A stretch of DNA of 64,000 bases from Pseudomonadota bacterium (lineage in GTDB: Bacteria > Pseudomonadota > Alphaproteobacteria > Rhizobiales > Methylopilaceae), in NCBI GenBank assembly GCA_023430145.1, contig JAEZCD010000165.1:1-64000 (forward strand), read 5' to 3'. Below the pieces are notes generated by a model. That model searched no databases, was not told where the DNA came from, and saw nothing but the letters and a program-made list of their open reading frames with translations. Both the position numbers and the translations under genes were made by a program. Below, one piece after another: positions 35,606 to 43,464 of this stretch; the stretch's first letter is position 1, and the number at the start of each line of letters is the position of its first letter.

Positions 35606-36370
35606 TCAGGCTTCGGCGCCGACGATCAGCGACACCAGCTCCTGCTGGTTCGAGCGGTCCGGCCTCAGCTCGCCGACCTTGCGCCCCTGGCGCAGCACGA
35701 CCGCGCGGTCGGCGAGCGCGACCACGTGCTCCATGTTGTGGGTGATCAGGATGACCGCGTTGCCCTCGCTGCGGAGCTGCGCGACGAGGTCGAGGACCTT
35801 GCGCGACTCGCGCAGACCGAGGGCGGCCGTCGGCTCGTCGAGGATGACAATCTTCCGCGCGAATACCGTCGCCCGCGCCACGGCGATCGCCTGCCGCTGG
35901 CCGCCCGACATCAGGGCCACGGGCGCATCGAGCTTCGGCAGCCGGACCTTGAGGCGGTCGAGCACCGCGGCGGCCTCGCGGTCCATCGCCCGCCGGTCGA
36001 GGAACCGCAGGCCTCTCGGGAGCCAGGACGGGAAGGCGATCTCCCGGCCGCAGTAGAAGTTCTGCGCCGGCGTCAGGTTGTTGAACAGCGAAAGGTCCTG
36101 GTAGACCGTCTCGATGCCGGCGCGGCGCGCGGCCGCGGGCGAATGGATCGGGACGGCGGCGCCGTCGAGGAGGATCGTGCCGCCATCGAGCGCATGCACG
36201 CCGCTGATGCATTTGACGAGCGTCGACTTGCCGGCGCCGTTGTCGCCGAGCAGAGCCAGCACCTCGCCGCGATAGGCCTCGAGGCTGACGTCCTTCAGCG
36301 CATGGACGGCGCCGAAGCGCTTTTCGGCATGGCGGACGGCGAGTACCGGCGTGATGGCGGACACGCTCAT
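35606..36370 (-). CDS. CUT2-type sugar ABC ATPase with one nucleotide-binding domain
   Basis: 254 residues, half the length of RbsA-type double ATPases. Walker A GDNGAGKST, signature LMSGGQRQAIAVARA, Walker B IVILDEPTAAL, H-loop LITHNMEHV. The short form resembles FrcA of the rhizobial fructose importer. Its ATG overlaps the permease stop as ATGA (36367-36370). A homodimer would drive transport with the permease dimer. Confidence 0.93.
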   Translation of the reverse strand: MSVSAITPVLAVRHAEKRFGAVHALKDVSLEAYRGEVLALLGDNGAGKSTLVKCISGVHALDGGTILLDGAAVPIHSPAAARRAGIETVYQDLSLFNNLTPAQNFYCGREIAFPSWLPRGLRFLDRRAMDREAAAVLDRLKVRLPKLDAPVALMSGGQRQAIAVARATVFARKIVILDEPTAALGLRESRKVLDLVAQLRSEGNAVILITHNMEHVVALADRAVVLRQGRKVGELRPDRSNQQELVSLIVGAEA

Positions 36371-37422
36371 TCGGTCCTCGCCGCCTGCAGGGAGCGCGCC
36401 CGTGCCTCGAGGTGGTTGCGTAGGACGTCGGCCTCGACCGCGACGACGATGATCACGCCGATGGCGATCATCTGGAAGAAGACGTCGACGCCGAGCAGGT
36501 TGAGTGCGTTGCGGATGACACCGATCATCAGGGCGCCGATCAGCGCATGGCCGACATGGCCGCGTCCGCCGAGGAAGCTCGCGCCGCCGATGATCACGGC
36601 GGCGATGGTGTCGAGCTCGAGCAGGTTGCCGTAGAGCGGCGAGCTGGCGCCGGTGCGGCCGGCGAGCACGACGGCGCCGATGCCGGCGCAGAGGCCCGAG
36701 ATGACGTAGGTGGAGACGAGCACGCCCTTGATCGGGATGCCCATCTGCAGCGCCGCCTGCGGCTCGCCGCCGACGGCATAGATCCACCGTCCCCAGACCA
36801 TCGCCTTGGTCATGACGAGGACCAGCAAGGCGACGCCGAAGACCACGAAGAACGAGTTGGGGATGCCGAAGCTCGACGCGCCGCCGATGAAGGTGATCGC
36901 CTCCGGCATGCCGCGCATCGTCGTGTGGCCGATGGCGAGCTCGAGCGCCAGCCCGCGGCAGATGCTGAGCGTGGCGAGCGTGATGATGAAGGGATGCGGC
37001 AGGCGACCGAATACGTAGACGAGGCCGTTGACCGCACCGACCGTGGCGCCGCTGAGCATCATCGCGAGGGCGACCAGCAGGGCCGAGTCGGTGACGCGGA
37101 AGACGAGCCCGCCGATGACGCTGGCCAGCGCGAGGTTGGCGCCGACCGATAGGTCGATCCCCCGCGTCAGGATGACGAGCTGCTGGCCCATGGCGACGAT
37201 GGCGATGACCGCCGTCTGGGCGAGGATGTTGCCGATATTGCCCGGCGTCAGAAAGCTCGGCGTGAGAGCCCCAATCGCGGCGATCAGGAGAAGGAGGATG
37301 AAGAGCGGGCCGATGCCGAGGAGCCGCAGCCCCAGCGACACCGCGCTGCCTCGCCCGCGCGTGTGCTCCGCATCGGGGCGGTCCGCTGCGAGGTCCGACT
37401 CTTCTCTCGCTGCCTCCCGCAC
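36367..37422 (-). CDS. CUT2-type sugar ABC permease 1
   Basis: 351 residues from a GTG at 37422, with 9-10 hydrophobic helices. Features of the RbsC/FrcC family: LTPGNIGNILAQTAVIAIVAMGQQLVILTRGIDLSVGANLALASVIGG and GLVYVFGRLPHPFIITLATLSICRGLAL, then SPLYGNLLELDTIAAVIIGGASFLGGRGHVGHALIGALMIGVIRNALNLLGV. It is the first gene of the leftward operon and is divergent from the GntR/FCD regulator. The FCD-site inverted repeat lies 28-84 bases upstream. Confidence 0.94.
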   Translation of the reverse strand: MREAAREESDLAADRPDAEHTRGRGSAVSLGLRLLGIGPLFILLLLIAAIGALTPSFLTPGNIGNILAQTAVIAIVAMGQQLVILTRGIDLSVGANLALASVIGGLVFRVTDSALLVALAMMLSGATVGAVNGLVYVFGRLPHPFIITLATLSICRGLALELAIGHTTMRGMPEAITFIGGASSFGIPNSFFVVFGVALLVLVMTKAMVWGRWIYAVGGEPQAALQMGIPIKGVLVSTYVISGLCAGIGAVVLAGRTGASSPLYGNLLELDTIAAVIIGGASFLGGRGHVGHALIGALMIGVIRNALNLLGVDVFFQMIAIGVIIVVAVEADVLRNHLEARARSLQAARTE

Positions 37423-37453
37423 ACTCGGACCCGCTCTTCGATGGGATTGTTCC

Positions 37454-37506
37454 TTATAGAGAAAAACCAGACGAGGGCCTCGTCAATCTGTTTTTTATGG
37501 ATTAAA
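37454..37506. promoter_or_regulatory. Probable GntR/FCD operator, copy 1
   Basis: The 20-mer TCAATCTGTTTTTTATGGAT at 37483-37502, followed by TAAA, is repeated exactly at 43211-43230. A degenerate inverted copy (AGAAAAACCAGA, 37460-37471) lies to its left, and the centre is a palindrome GACGAGG-G-CCTCGTC (37470-37484). The whole element lies in the 111-base gap between the regulator and the divergent permease. Confidence 0.7.
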
Positions 37507-37533
37507 AGTCCGAAGCGGGCGGAGGGTGTGGCC

Positions 37534-38502
37534 ATGAAGACTGACGCGGTGTTCAAGCGCGCCTTCAACGATGCGGTCGACCTGCTCCCCAAGCTCGGCG
37601 AGGCCGAGGCACTGCCTTCGGAGAACGCCCTGAGCGCACGGCTCGGCGTCAGCCGAACGACGGTGCGCAAGGTTCTCGCAGCGCTGGAGGAGCGGGGGCT
37701 CGTGGCCGGCAGCGGGCGTCAGCGGATCGTCTTGCGGCCGCGCGGCGCGATCGAGCGTTTCCCAGATGCGGAAACCGTGCCCATGGCGGCGCTCGTCGAG
37801 AAGCACTTCATGCAGTGGATGCAGAGGGACAATGCGCGCCCCGGCACGGCCATCAACGAGCTCGAGCTGGCGCGGCAGTTCGGCGTCGCGACGACCGGCA
37901 TCCGCGAGTTTCTCAACCGCTTCCAGCGCTTCGGACTGATCGAGAAGCGGCCGACCGGCGGCTGGATGTTCAAGGGCTTTACGCCCAGCTTCGCGCTCGA
38001 GCTGTTCGAGATCCGGGAGATGTTCGAGCTCCGCTCGGCCCGGTCCTTCGCCGCATTGCCCGCCGGCGCGCCGCTATGGCAGCAGCTCGAGGCCATTCGC
38101 AAGGAGCATCTGCTCCTGCTCGGCGAGATCGAGAGCCGCTATCACGACTTCTCGGCACTCGACAGTCGATTTCACCGCCTCGTCAATTCCGCCTCGCCGA
38201 ACCGGTTCATCGACAGTTTCTACGACGTCATCACCTTGATCTTCCACTACCACTACCAGTGGAACAAGCACGACGAGCGGCAGCGCAACGAAGTCGCCAT
38301 TCACGAGCACCTCGCCTATATCGAGGCGCTGTTCGGCCGCAAGGCGCCGATCGTCGAGCGCGCCTGCCGCGCGCATCTCGCCTCGGCCAAGGAGACGCTG
38401 CTGCGGTCGACCTCCGGTCCGGATGTTCCGCCGCCGCGACAGCGCGCCGGCGGCGGTTCCGCGCCGGCTACGTCCGGCGGGCAGCGAGCGCGAGCGCGAT
38501 GA
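37534..38502 (+). CDS. GntR/FCD-type regulator with two predicted winged helices
   Basis: About 322 residues from ATG 37534, with GGAGG at 37521-37525. A first GntR-like winged helix is at residues 27-60 (LPSENALSARLGVSRTTVRKVLAALEERGLV). A second is at about 104-145 (GTAINELELARQFGVATTGIREFLNRFQRFGLIEKRPTGGWMF). An FCD domain covers about 153-305, with likely metal ligands in LDSRFHRLV, HEHLAYIEAL and RAHLASAKETLL. Ordinary FCD proteins have one winged helix and about 230 residues. It probably controls both flanking CUT2 operons through the shared 20-mer. Its last 35 bases overlap the convergent permease gene. Confidence 0.88.
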   Translation: MKTDAVFKRAFNDAVDLLPKLGEAEALPSENALSARLGVSRTTVRKVLAALEERGLVAGSGRQRIVLRPRGAIERFPDAETVPMAALVEKHFMQWMQRDNARPGTAINELELARQFGVATTGIREFLNRFQRFGLIEKRPTGGWMFKGFTPSFALELFEIREMFELRSARSFAALPAGAPLWQQLEAIRKEHLLLLGEIESRYHDFSALDSRFHRLVNSASPNRFIDSFYDVITLIFHYHYQWNKHDERQRNEVAIHEHLAYIEALFGRKAPIVERACRAHLASAKETLLRSTSGPDVPPPRQRAGGGSAPATSGGQRARAR

Positions 38503-39421
38503 CGATGATCGCCCCCTTGGCGATCAGCTGCATGTCGATCGGCACGTTCAGAAGGTTCATGCCGTTGTTGACGATGCCGAGGAAGAAGACGCCGAGGAGC
38601 GTGCGCGCCACCGATCCGTTGCCGCCGAACAGGCTCGTGCCGCCGAGCACCACCGCGGCGATGACGTCGAGCTCCGTGCCGAACGGCCCGTAGGTCGCGA
38701 GCGCGGTGTGCACCTGCGAGGACTGGACGATGCCGGCGAGCGCCGCGCCGAAGCCGGAGATGGCGTAGACGACCGTCTTGGTGAGGCGCGTGCAGTGTCC
38801 GCTGAGATAGGCTGCCCGCTCGTTGTCGCCGATCGCGGCGACGAGCAGGCCGAGCGGCGTCAGCCGCTGGACGAGGATCATCGCCAGCGACACGAACGCG
38901 AAGATGTAGATCGGGAACGGCAGCCCGAAGAGAATCCCGGCGCCGATGAAGGAGTATGCCGGCTCGTTGCGGATGAGGTGCTGCTCCGGACCGCCGACGA
39001 TGAGCGCCGTACCGCGGACGATGCTGAGCGCGGCGAGCGTGACGATGATCGGCGGCAGTTGCAGGAAGGCGATCGCCGTGCCGTTCGCAAGGCCAACGAG
39101 GACGCCGGCCGAGAGCCCGGCGAGGATGGCGAGGACGAGCGGCAGATCGGCCTCGAGGCAGAAATAGGAGACGAGCCCGGCGAGGGCCAGCACCGGTCCG
39201 ACGGAGAGGTCGACGCCGCCGGTCATGATGACGAACGTCGTGCAGACGGCCATGATGCCGATCAGCGCCACCTGGCGAACGATGCCGACGAGATTGTCCG
39301 CCGTCAGGAAGGCCGGCTCCAGGGCCGAGAAGACGGCGACGATGACGGCGATCGCGAGCGGCAGGGCATTCGACGCCGCCTGCCGCCGCAGCCGGGCGAG
39401 GGCAGGGACGCCGGTGCTCAT
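38468..39421 (-). CDS. CUT2-type sugar ABC permease 2b
   Basis: 317 residues from ATG 39421, which overlaps the ATPase stop as ATGA. RbsC-like: LTADNLVGIVRQVALIGIMAVCTTFVIMTGGVDLSVGPVLALAGL, then NGTAIAFLQLPPIIVTLAALSIVRGTALI and GPFGTELDVIAAVVLGGTSLFGGNGSVARTLLGVFFLGIVNNGMNLL. It is the last gene of the second CUT2 operon. The 3-prime end overlaps the convergent regulator gene by 35 bases. With permease 2a it likely forms a heterodimeric channel. Confidence 0.93.
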   Translation of the reverse strand: MSTGVPALARLRRQAASNALPLAIAVIVAVFSALEPAFLTADNLVGIVRQVALIGIMAVCTTFVIMTGGVDLSVGPVLALAGLVSYFCLEADLPLVLAILAGLSAGVLVGLANGTAIAFLQLPPIIVTLAALSIVRGTALIVGGPEQHLIRNEPAYSFIGAGILFGLPFPIYIFAFVSLAMILVQRLTPLGLLVAAIGDNERAAYLSGHCTRLTKTVVYAISGFGAALAGIVQSSQVHTALATYGPFGTELDVIAAVVLGGTSLFGGNGSVARTLLGVFFLGIVNNGMNLLNVPIDMQLIAKGAIIVIALALAARRT

Positions 39422-40935
39422 GCCGCGACGCCTCCGATCTCGCGGACGATGTCCTCCATCTGCACCGCATCGGCGTCGTGCACCGCGGCAAGGCGGCCGG
39501 AGACCATGACCGCGATCCGATCCGAAACCGTCATCACCTCCTCGAGGTCGGAGGAGACGACGAGCACGGCCGCGCCCTGGTCGCGTTCGCGGCGCAGGAT
39601 GGCGTAGATCTCGGCCTTGGCGCCGACGTCGACGCCGACGGTCGGCTCGTCGAGGATCAGGATGCGGGGCGCCCGGTTCAGCCACTTGCCGACGAGCACC
39701 TTCTGCTGGTTGCCGCCCGACAGCAGCTTGACGGCGCGCGTGCCGTCCGGCGGCCGGATGGACAGGGCGGAGATGGCCCGGCGTCCGGCATCCTCCATTC
39801 GTCCGCGCCGCAGTACGAACCCGCGCCGGAAGCGGTCGAGCGTCGCCATGGCGAGGTTTTCCGTCACGGTCATGTCGAGCATCAGCCCTTCGCGGTGCCG
39901 GTCCTCCGGAACGAAGCCGATGCCGCGGGCGATGGCGCCGACGGGGCTGCGGAACCTCGCCGGGCGCCCCTCGACCTCGAGCGCGCCGCCGTCGAAACTG
40001 TCGGAGCCGAACAGGGTTCGCACGAGCTCGGTGCGCTTGGAGCCGATCAGGCCGGTGATGCAGAGGATCTCGCCGGCATAGAGGTCGAGGCTCACGTCCT
40101 CGAATACGCCGCGCTTGGTGAGATCGCGAGCCCGCAGCCGGACCTCTCCGGTGCCGCGCGGATGCCGCTTCTGGTGCGCGGCGATCGCCGATTCGCGTGC
40201 GAGCTTCTCGCCGACCATCAGCCGGACGACGCGCGCGCGATCGATGTCGGCGACGGCGCTCTCGGCCACCACCGCGCCGTCGCGCATGATCGTCACCGTG
40301 TCGCAGACGGCGAAGATCTCGTCGAGGACGTGGCTGATATAGACGATCCCGACGCCGCGCTCCTTCAGCACGCGGATCGTGGCGTGCAGCTTGGCGACCT
40401 CGGAGGCGGCGAGCCAGCCGGTCGGCTCGTCCATCAGGATGACCCGCGCCTCCAGCGCGAGCGCCTTCACGATCTCCACCTCCTTCTGCTTGACGGTCGG
40501 CAAGCCGCCGACCACGGCGTCGAGGTCGAGCTCGATGCCGTGCCGCTCGAGGACGGCCGCCGCCTCGCGGCGCTGGCGGCGCGTGTCGACGAAGCCGAGC
40601 CGCCGCGTCGGCTGCCGGCCGAGGAAGATGTTGTCGAGCACCGACATCGCCGGTGCCAGGTTCGAGTGCTGGTAGATGCAGGCGACGCCGCGGCGGATCA
40701 TCTCCCTCGGGTCGCCGAGCGGCGCCGGCTCGCCGGCGATCTCGACGCTGCCGCGGGTCGGCGTGAGGGCGCCGGTGAGGATCTTGACGAGCGTCGACTT
40801 GCCGGCGCCGTTGGAGCCGATCAGGGCCCGCACCTCGCCCGGCCGGACGGCGAAATCGGCGTCCTTCAGCGCGGCGAGGTTGCCGAACAGCTTCGTCAGG
40901 CCGCGGCCTTCGATGAGCGGCTGCACCGCGGACAT
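39418..40935 (-). CDS. CUT2-type double-domain sugar ABC ATPase (RbsA-like)
   Basis: 505 residues with two nucleotide-binding domains. The first has Walker A GSNGAGKST and LDEPTGW-type Walker B (VILMDEPTGWLAASEV). The second has degenerate Walker A GLIGSKRTELV, intact signature LSGGNQQKVLVGKWL and ILILDEPTVGVDVGAK. This asymmetry is the rule in RbsA/MglA/XylG. It lies between two permease genes, one base from permease 2a and overlapping permease 2b. Confidence 0.95.
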   Translation of the reverse strand: MSAVQPLIEGRGLTKLFGNLAALKDADFAVRPGEVRALIGSNGAGKSTLVKILTGALTPTRGSVEIAGEPAPLGDPREMIRRGVACIYQHSNLAPAMSVLDNIFLGRQPTRRLGFVDTRRQRREAAAVLERHGIELDLDAVVGGLPTVKQKEVEIVKALALEARVILMDEPTGWLAASEVAKLHATIRVLKERGVGIVYISHVLDEIFAVCDTVTIMRDGAVVAESAVADIDRARVVRLMVGEKLARESAIAAHQKRHPRGTGEVRLRARDLTKRGVFEDVSLDLYAGEILCITGLIGSKRTELVRTLFGSDSFDGGALEVEGRPARFRSPVGAIARGIGFVPEDRHREGLMLDMTVTENLAMATLDRFRRGFVLRRGRMEDAGRRAISALSIRPPDGTRAVKLLSGGNQQKVLVGKWLNRAPRILILDEPTVGVDVGAKAEIYAILRRERDQGAAVLVVSSDLEEVMTVSDRIAVMVSGRLAAVHDADAVQMEDIVREIGGVAA

Positions 40936-40936
40936 G

Positions 40937-41959
40937 TCAGCTCGTCTCGCTCGGGCCGGCCGCGAGACGTCGCTGCCGCCGGACCGCGAGCAGCCGGTCG
41001 TAGCCGACCGCGGCGAGCAGGATCGCGCCGGTGATGATCTGCTGCACGAATTGCGGCACGCCCTGCAGCGTGAGCCCGAGCAGGACGGCGCCGAGCAGGA
41101 AGGCGCCGACGACCGGGCCGAACATCGAGCCGACGCCGCCGGCGAGGCTCACCCCGCCGATCACCGCCGCGGCGATGGCGGTGAGCTCGAGGCCGGTGCC
41201 GAGCGCCTCGGTCGCCGTCGTGAAGCGGGCGACCATGATCAGCGCCGCGATGGCCGCGCAGAGGCCGGACACGGCGTAGGCGGAGATGACGATGCCGCCG
41301 GTGTTTATTCCGGCGAGCCGCGCCGCCTCCTGATTGCCGCCGACGGCGTAGAGATCGCGCCCGTAGCGCGTCAGCAGCAGCACCGTCTGCAGGAGGGCGA
41401 ACACGACGAGCATGATGCCGAAGGACAGCGGGAACCACGGCATGGGCACGAATTTAGACAGCCCGAGCCAGGCGCCGACGTCGAAGTAGCTCTCGATGCC
41501 GACGATCCAGGGGTCGCGGATCGGCGTCGTCGTGAGACCCGGGACGAGCTGGCGGCCGGAGATCGAGAAGGTGAGACCGCGATAGGCGGCGAGCGTCGCC
41601 AGCGTCGCGATGAAGGGTTGCAGCTTCAGGACGACGACGAGAAGACCGTTCAGGGCGCCGGCGAGCGTTCCGACGAGAAGCGCGATCGGCAGGATGAGAA
41701 ACCCAGGCACCTCGAAGATCAGGGTGAGGTCGAACACGACCATGCCGACGAGGCCGACGATGGCGCCCATCGACAGGTCGATGCCGCGGACGAGGATCGG
41801 GAAGGCCTGCCCCATCGCCAGAATGGCGACGAAGGAGAAACCCGACATCAGGTTCTCGATGTTCGTCGCCGAGGCGAACCGCGGCGCGCTCGCGCTGAAG
41901 AACGCGAACGTCGCCGCGAAGAACAGCAGCAGCGTCGCCGATCCGGGACGGATCGTCAC
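40937..41959 (-). CDS. CUT2-type sugar ABC permease 2a
   Basis: 340 residues from GTG 41959. RbsC-like segments are FASATNIENLMSGFSFVAILAMGQAFPILVRGIDLSMGAIVGLVGMVVFD, NGLLVVVLKLQPFIATLATLAAYRGLTFSISGRQL and GTGLELTAIAAAVIGGVSLAGGVGSMFGPVVGAFLLGAVLLGLTL. About ten hydrophobic helices are present. It follows the binding-protein gene by 60 bases. Together with permease 2b it gives the two-permease form of CUT2 transporters. Confidence 0.93.
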   Translation of the reverse strand: MTIRPGSATLLLFFAATFAFFSASAPRFASATNIENLMSGFSFVAILAMGQAFPILVRGIDLSMGAIVGLVGMVVFDLTLIFEVPGFLILPIALLVGTLAGALNGLLVVVLKLQPFIATLATLAAYRGLTFSISGRQLVPGLTTTPIRDPWIVGIESYFDVGAWLGLSKFVPMPWFPLSFGIMLVVFALLQTVLLLTRYGRDLYAVGGNQEAARLAGINTGGIVISAYAVSGLCAAIAALIMVARFTTATEALGTGLELTAIAAAVIGGVSLAGGVGSMFGPVVGAFLLGAVLLGLTLQGVPQFVQQIITGAILLAAVGYDRLLAVRRQRRLAAGPSETS

Positions 41960-42019
41960 CTTATTGATCCATCCGATGAGGGGGCCGCGAGCATTGCCGG
42001 CCGCGGCCCGCGCCGGAAG

Positions 42020-43051
42020 CTACCAGCGCTGAGAGGGCTGGATCGTCCCCACGTTCGCCTTGGTGGCGATGACGTAGGGCAGCAAGAGGTGCGACTGGCG
42101 GGCGAAGGCGTTGGCCGGAACGCCACCCGTGGCGAGCACGGTCGCCGCCGCGGCGGCGAGGCGCCCCTGCTGGTAGACGTCCGTGTACTGGGTGCCGGTC
42201 AGCTCGCCGCGCTCGATCGACTCGAGCGCCGCCACCTCGCCGTCATTGCCGAAGATCACGAGCTTGCCGAGCAGTCCTTTCGCCTTGGCGAGATCGACCG
42301 CGCCGAGCGCCATCGAGTCATTGACGCCGTAGACGCCGCCGAGATCGGGGTTGGCGGCGAGGATCGTGTTGAGCACATCTTGCGCCTTCTTGCGATCCCA
42401 GTCGGCGACCTGGTCAGCGACGACGGCGATGTTCGGGTGGTGCTTCTTCAGGCCTTCGACGAAGCCGTTGGTGCGCTGGTCGCGGATGATGATTCCGGGC
42501 GGTGCATTGAGGATCGCGACCTTGCCCTTGCCACCCATCGCATCGCCCATCGCCTTGGCGATGTCCATGGCTCCGTAATAGTGGTTCATCTCCACGTGCG
42601 CGGCATGCGGCTCGGTGGCGTCGATGTTGAGCGTGATCACCGCAATGCCGGCCCGCTTGGCTTTCGCGATCGAGGGCGCGAGCGCCACGGAGTCGATCGG
42701 CTGCAGGAAGATCACCGAGGTGCCCTGATTGATGAGGGCGTCCATCAGGCTCGCCTGTACTTCGACCTTGTTCTGGCCATCGAGCAGCTGATAGTCGACG
42801 ATCTGCTGCGGCCGGAGAACCTCCTCGATACCTTTCGACCAGGCTGCCGGAACCGTGTGCGGCTGCCACTGGATGAAGGCCATCTTGTAGCGGCCCTTCT
42901 GCGCCTGGGCCGAGGCGACGCCGATGCCGCCCCCGGTGCCGCCGACCGCACCGAACATCCCGCTCGCCCCGCCCGCCACCGCGGCGGTGGTGAGCACCGA
43001 CGTCTTCAAAAAGCTGCGTCGGTTCGCAACCGGCTCCATTTTGTCGGTCAC
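42020..43051 (-). CDS. CUT2-type sugar-binding protein 2 with Tat signal
   Basis: 343 residues from GTG 43051, with GGGAG eight bases upstream. The twin-arginine signal ANRRSFLKTSVLTTAAVAGGASG is followed by a glycine-rich linker. The mature part is a Peripla_BP_4 protein: KMAFIQWQPHTVPAAWSKGIEEVLRPQQ, SVIFLQPIDSVALAPSIAKAKRAGIAVITLNID, MNHYYGAMDIAKAMGDAMGGKGKVAILN and GVYGVNDSMALGAVDLAKAKGL. It is the first gene of a leftward operon with two permeases and a double ATPase. The FCD-type 20-mer lies 160 bases upstream. Ligand unknown. Confidence 0.93.
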   Translation of the reverse strand: MTDKMEPVANRRSFLKTSVLTTAAVAGGASGMFGAVGGTGGGIGVASAQAQKGRYKMAFIQWQPHTVPAAWSKGIEEVLRPQQIVDYQLLDGQNKVEVQASLMDALINQGTSVIFLQPIDSVALAPSIAKAKRAGIAVITLNIDATEPHAAHVEMNHYYGAMDIAKAMGDAMGGKGKVAILNAPPGIIIRDQRTNGFVEGLKKHHPNIAVVADQVADWDRKKAQDVLNTILAANPDLGGVYGVNDSMALGAVDLAKAKGLLGKLVIFGNDGEVAALESIERGELTGTQYTDVYQQGRLAAAAATVLATGGVPANAFARQSHLLLPYVIATKANVGTIQPSQRW

Positions 43052-43464
43052 TTGTTTGCTCCCTGGATTGTTTATCAGTGTTCGACTTTCTTTCGGCTCC
43101 GACTAATCCTTGGAGACGAGGCGTCTCCTTTGGAACTGTCGGTAACCGTCTCGTGCCGCCGAGTGACTGAAGCGTTTCTTGTGCATAAAAATCCGGTTTG
43201 AGCGCCGAGTTCAATCTGTTTTTTATGGATCAAATCCATACAATGGAGGTTCGCGGGCCCCTCGTTACCCCGGCCTGCCAGGGGCGCATCACCCGCGGTT
43301 CGCCATGCCTGTGGACTTCGGCAGCGCAACATCCGCAGGGGCACTACGACGTGCTCCCGGTCGCGCACAAGCTGTTCGAGCAAGCTCTCCGCCCGGGCGG
43401 GCGCCCTGAGCCGTGAAAGCGGCCTCGCCAGCGGCTTGCAGAGGTCGATGCAGCAGAACGGCCG
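43052..43464. other. Intergenic region with promoter of CUT2 operon 2
   Basis: 413 bases between two leftward genes. It holds the second copy of the shared FCD-type 20-mer and the promoter of the binding-protein gene. The right half (43240-43464) follows the amidohydrolase stop and shows no gene; short open frames there are low quality. Confidence 0.5.
43183..43234. promoter_or_regulatory. Probable GntR/FCD operator, copy 2
   Basis: TCAATCTGTTTTTTATGGAT at 43211-43230, then CAAA, identical to copy 1. A degenerate inverted copy (GCATAAAAATCCGGTTTGA, 43183-43201) lies 9 bases to its left, as in copy 1. On the minus strand a TTGAAC (43214-43209) inside the site could serve as the -35 of the CUT2 operon 2 promoter, which would make binding repressive. 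Confidence 0.7.
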
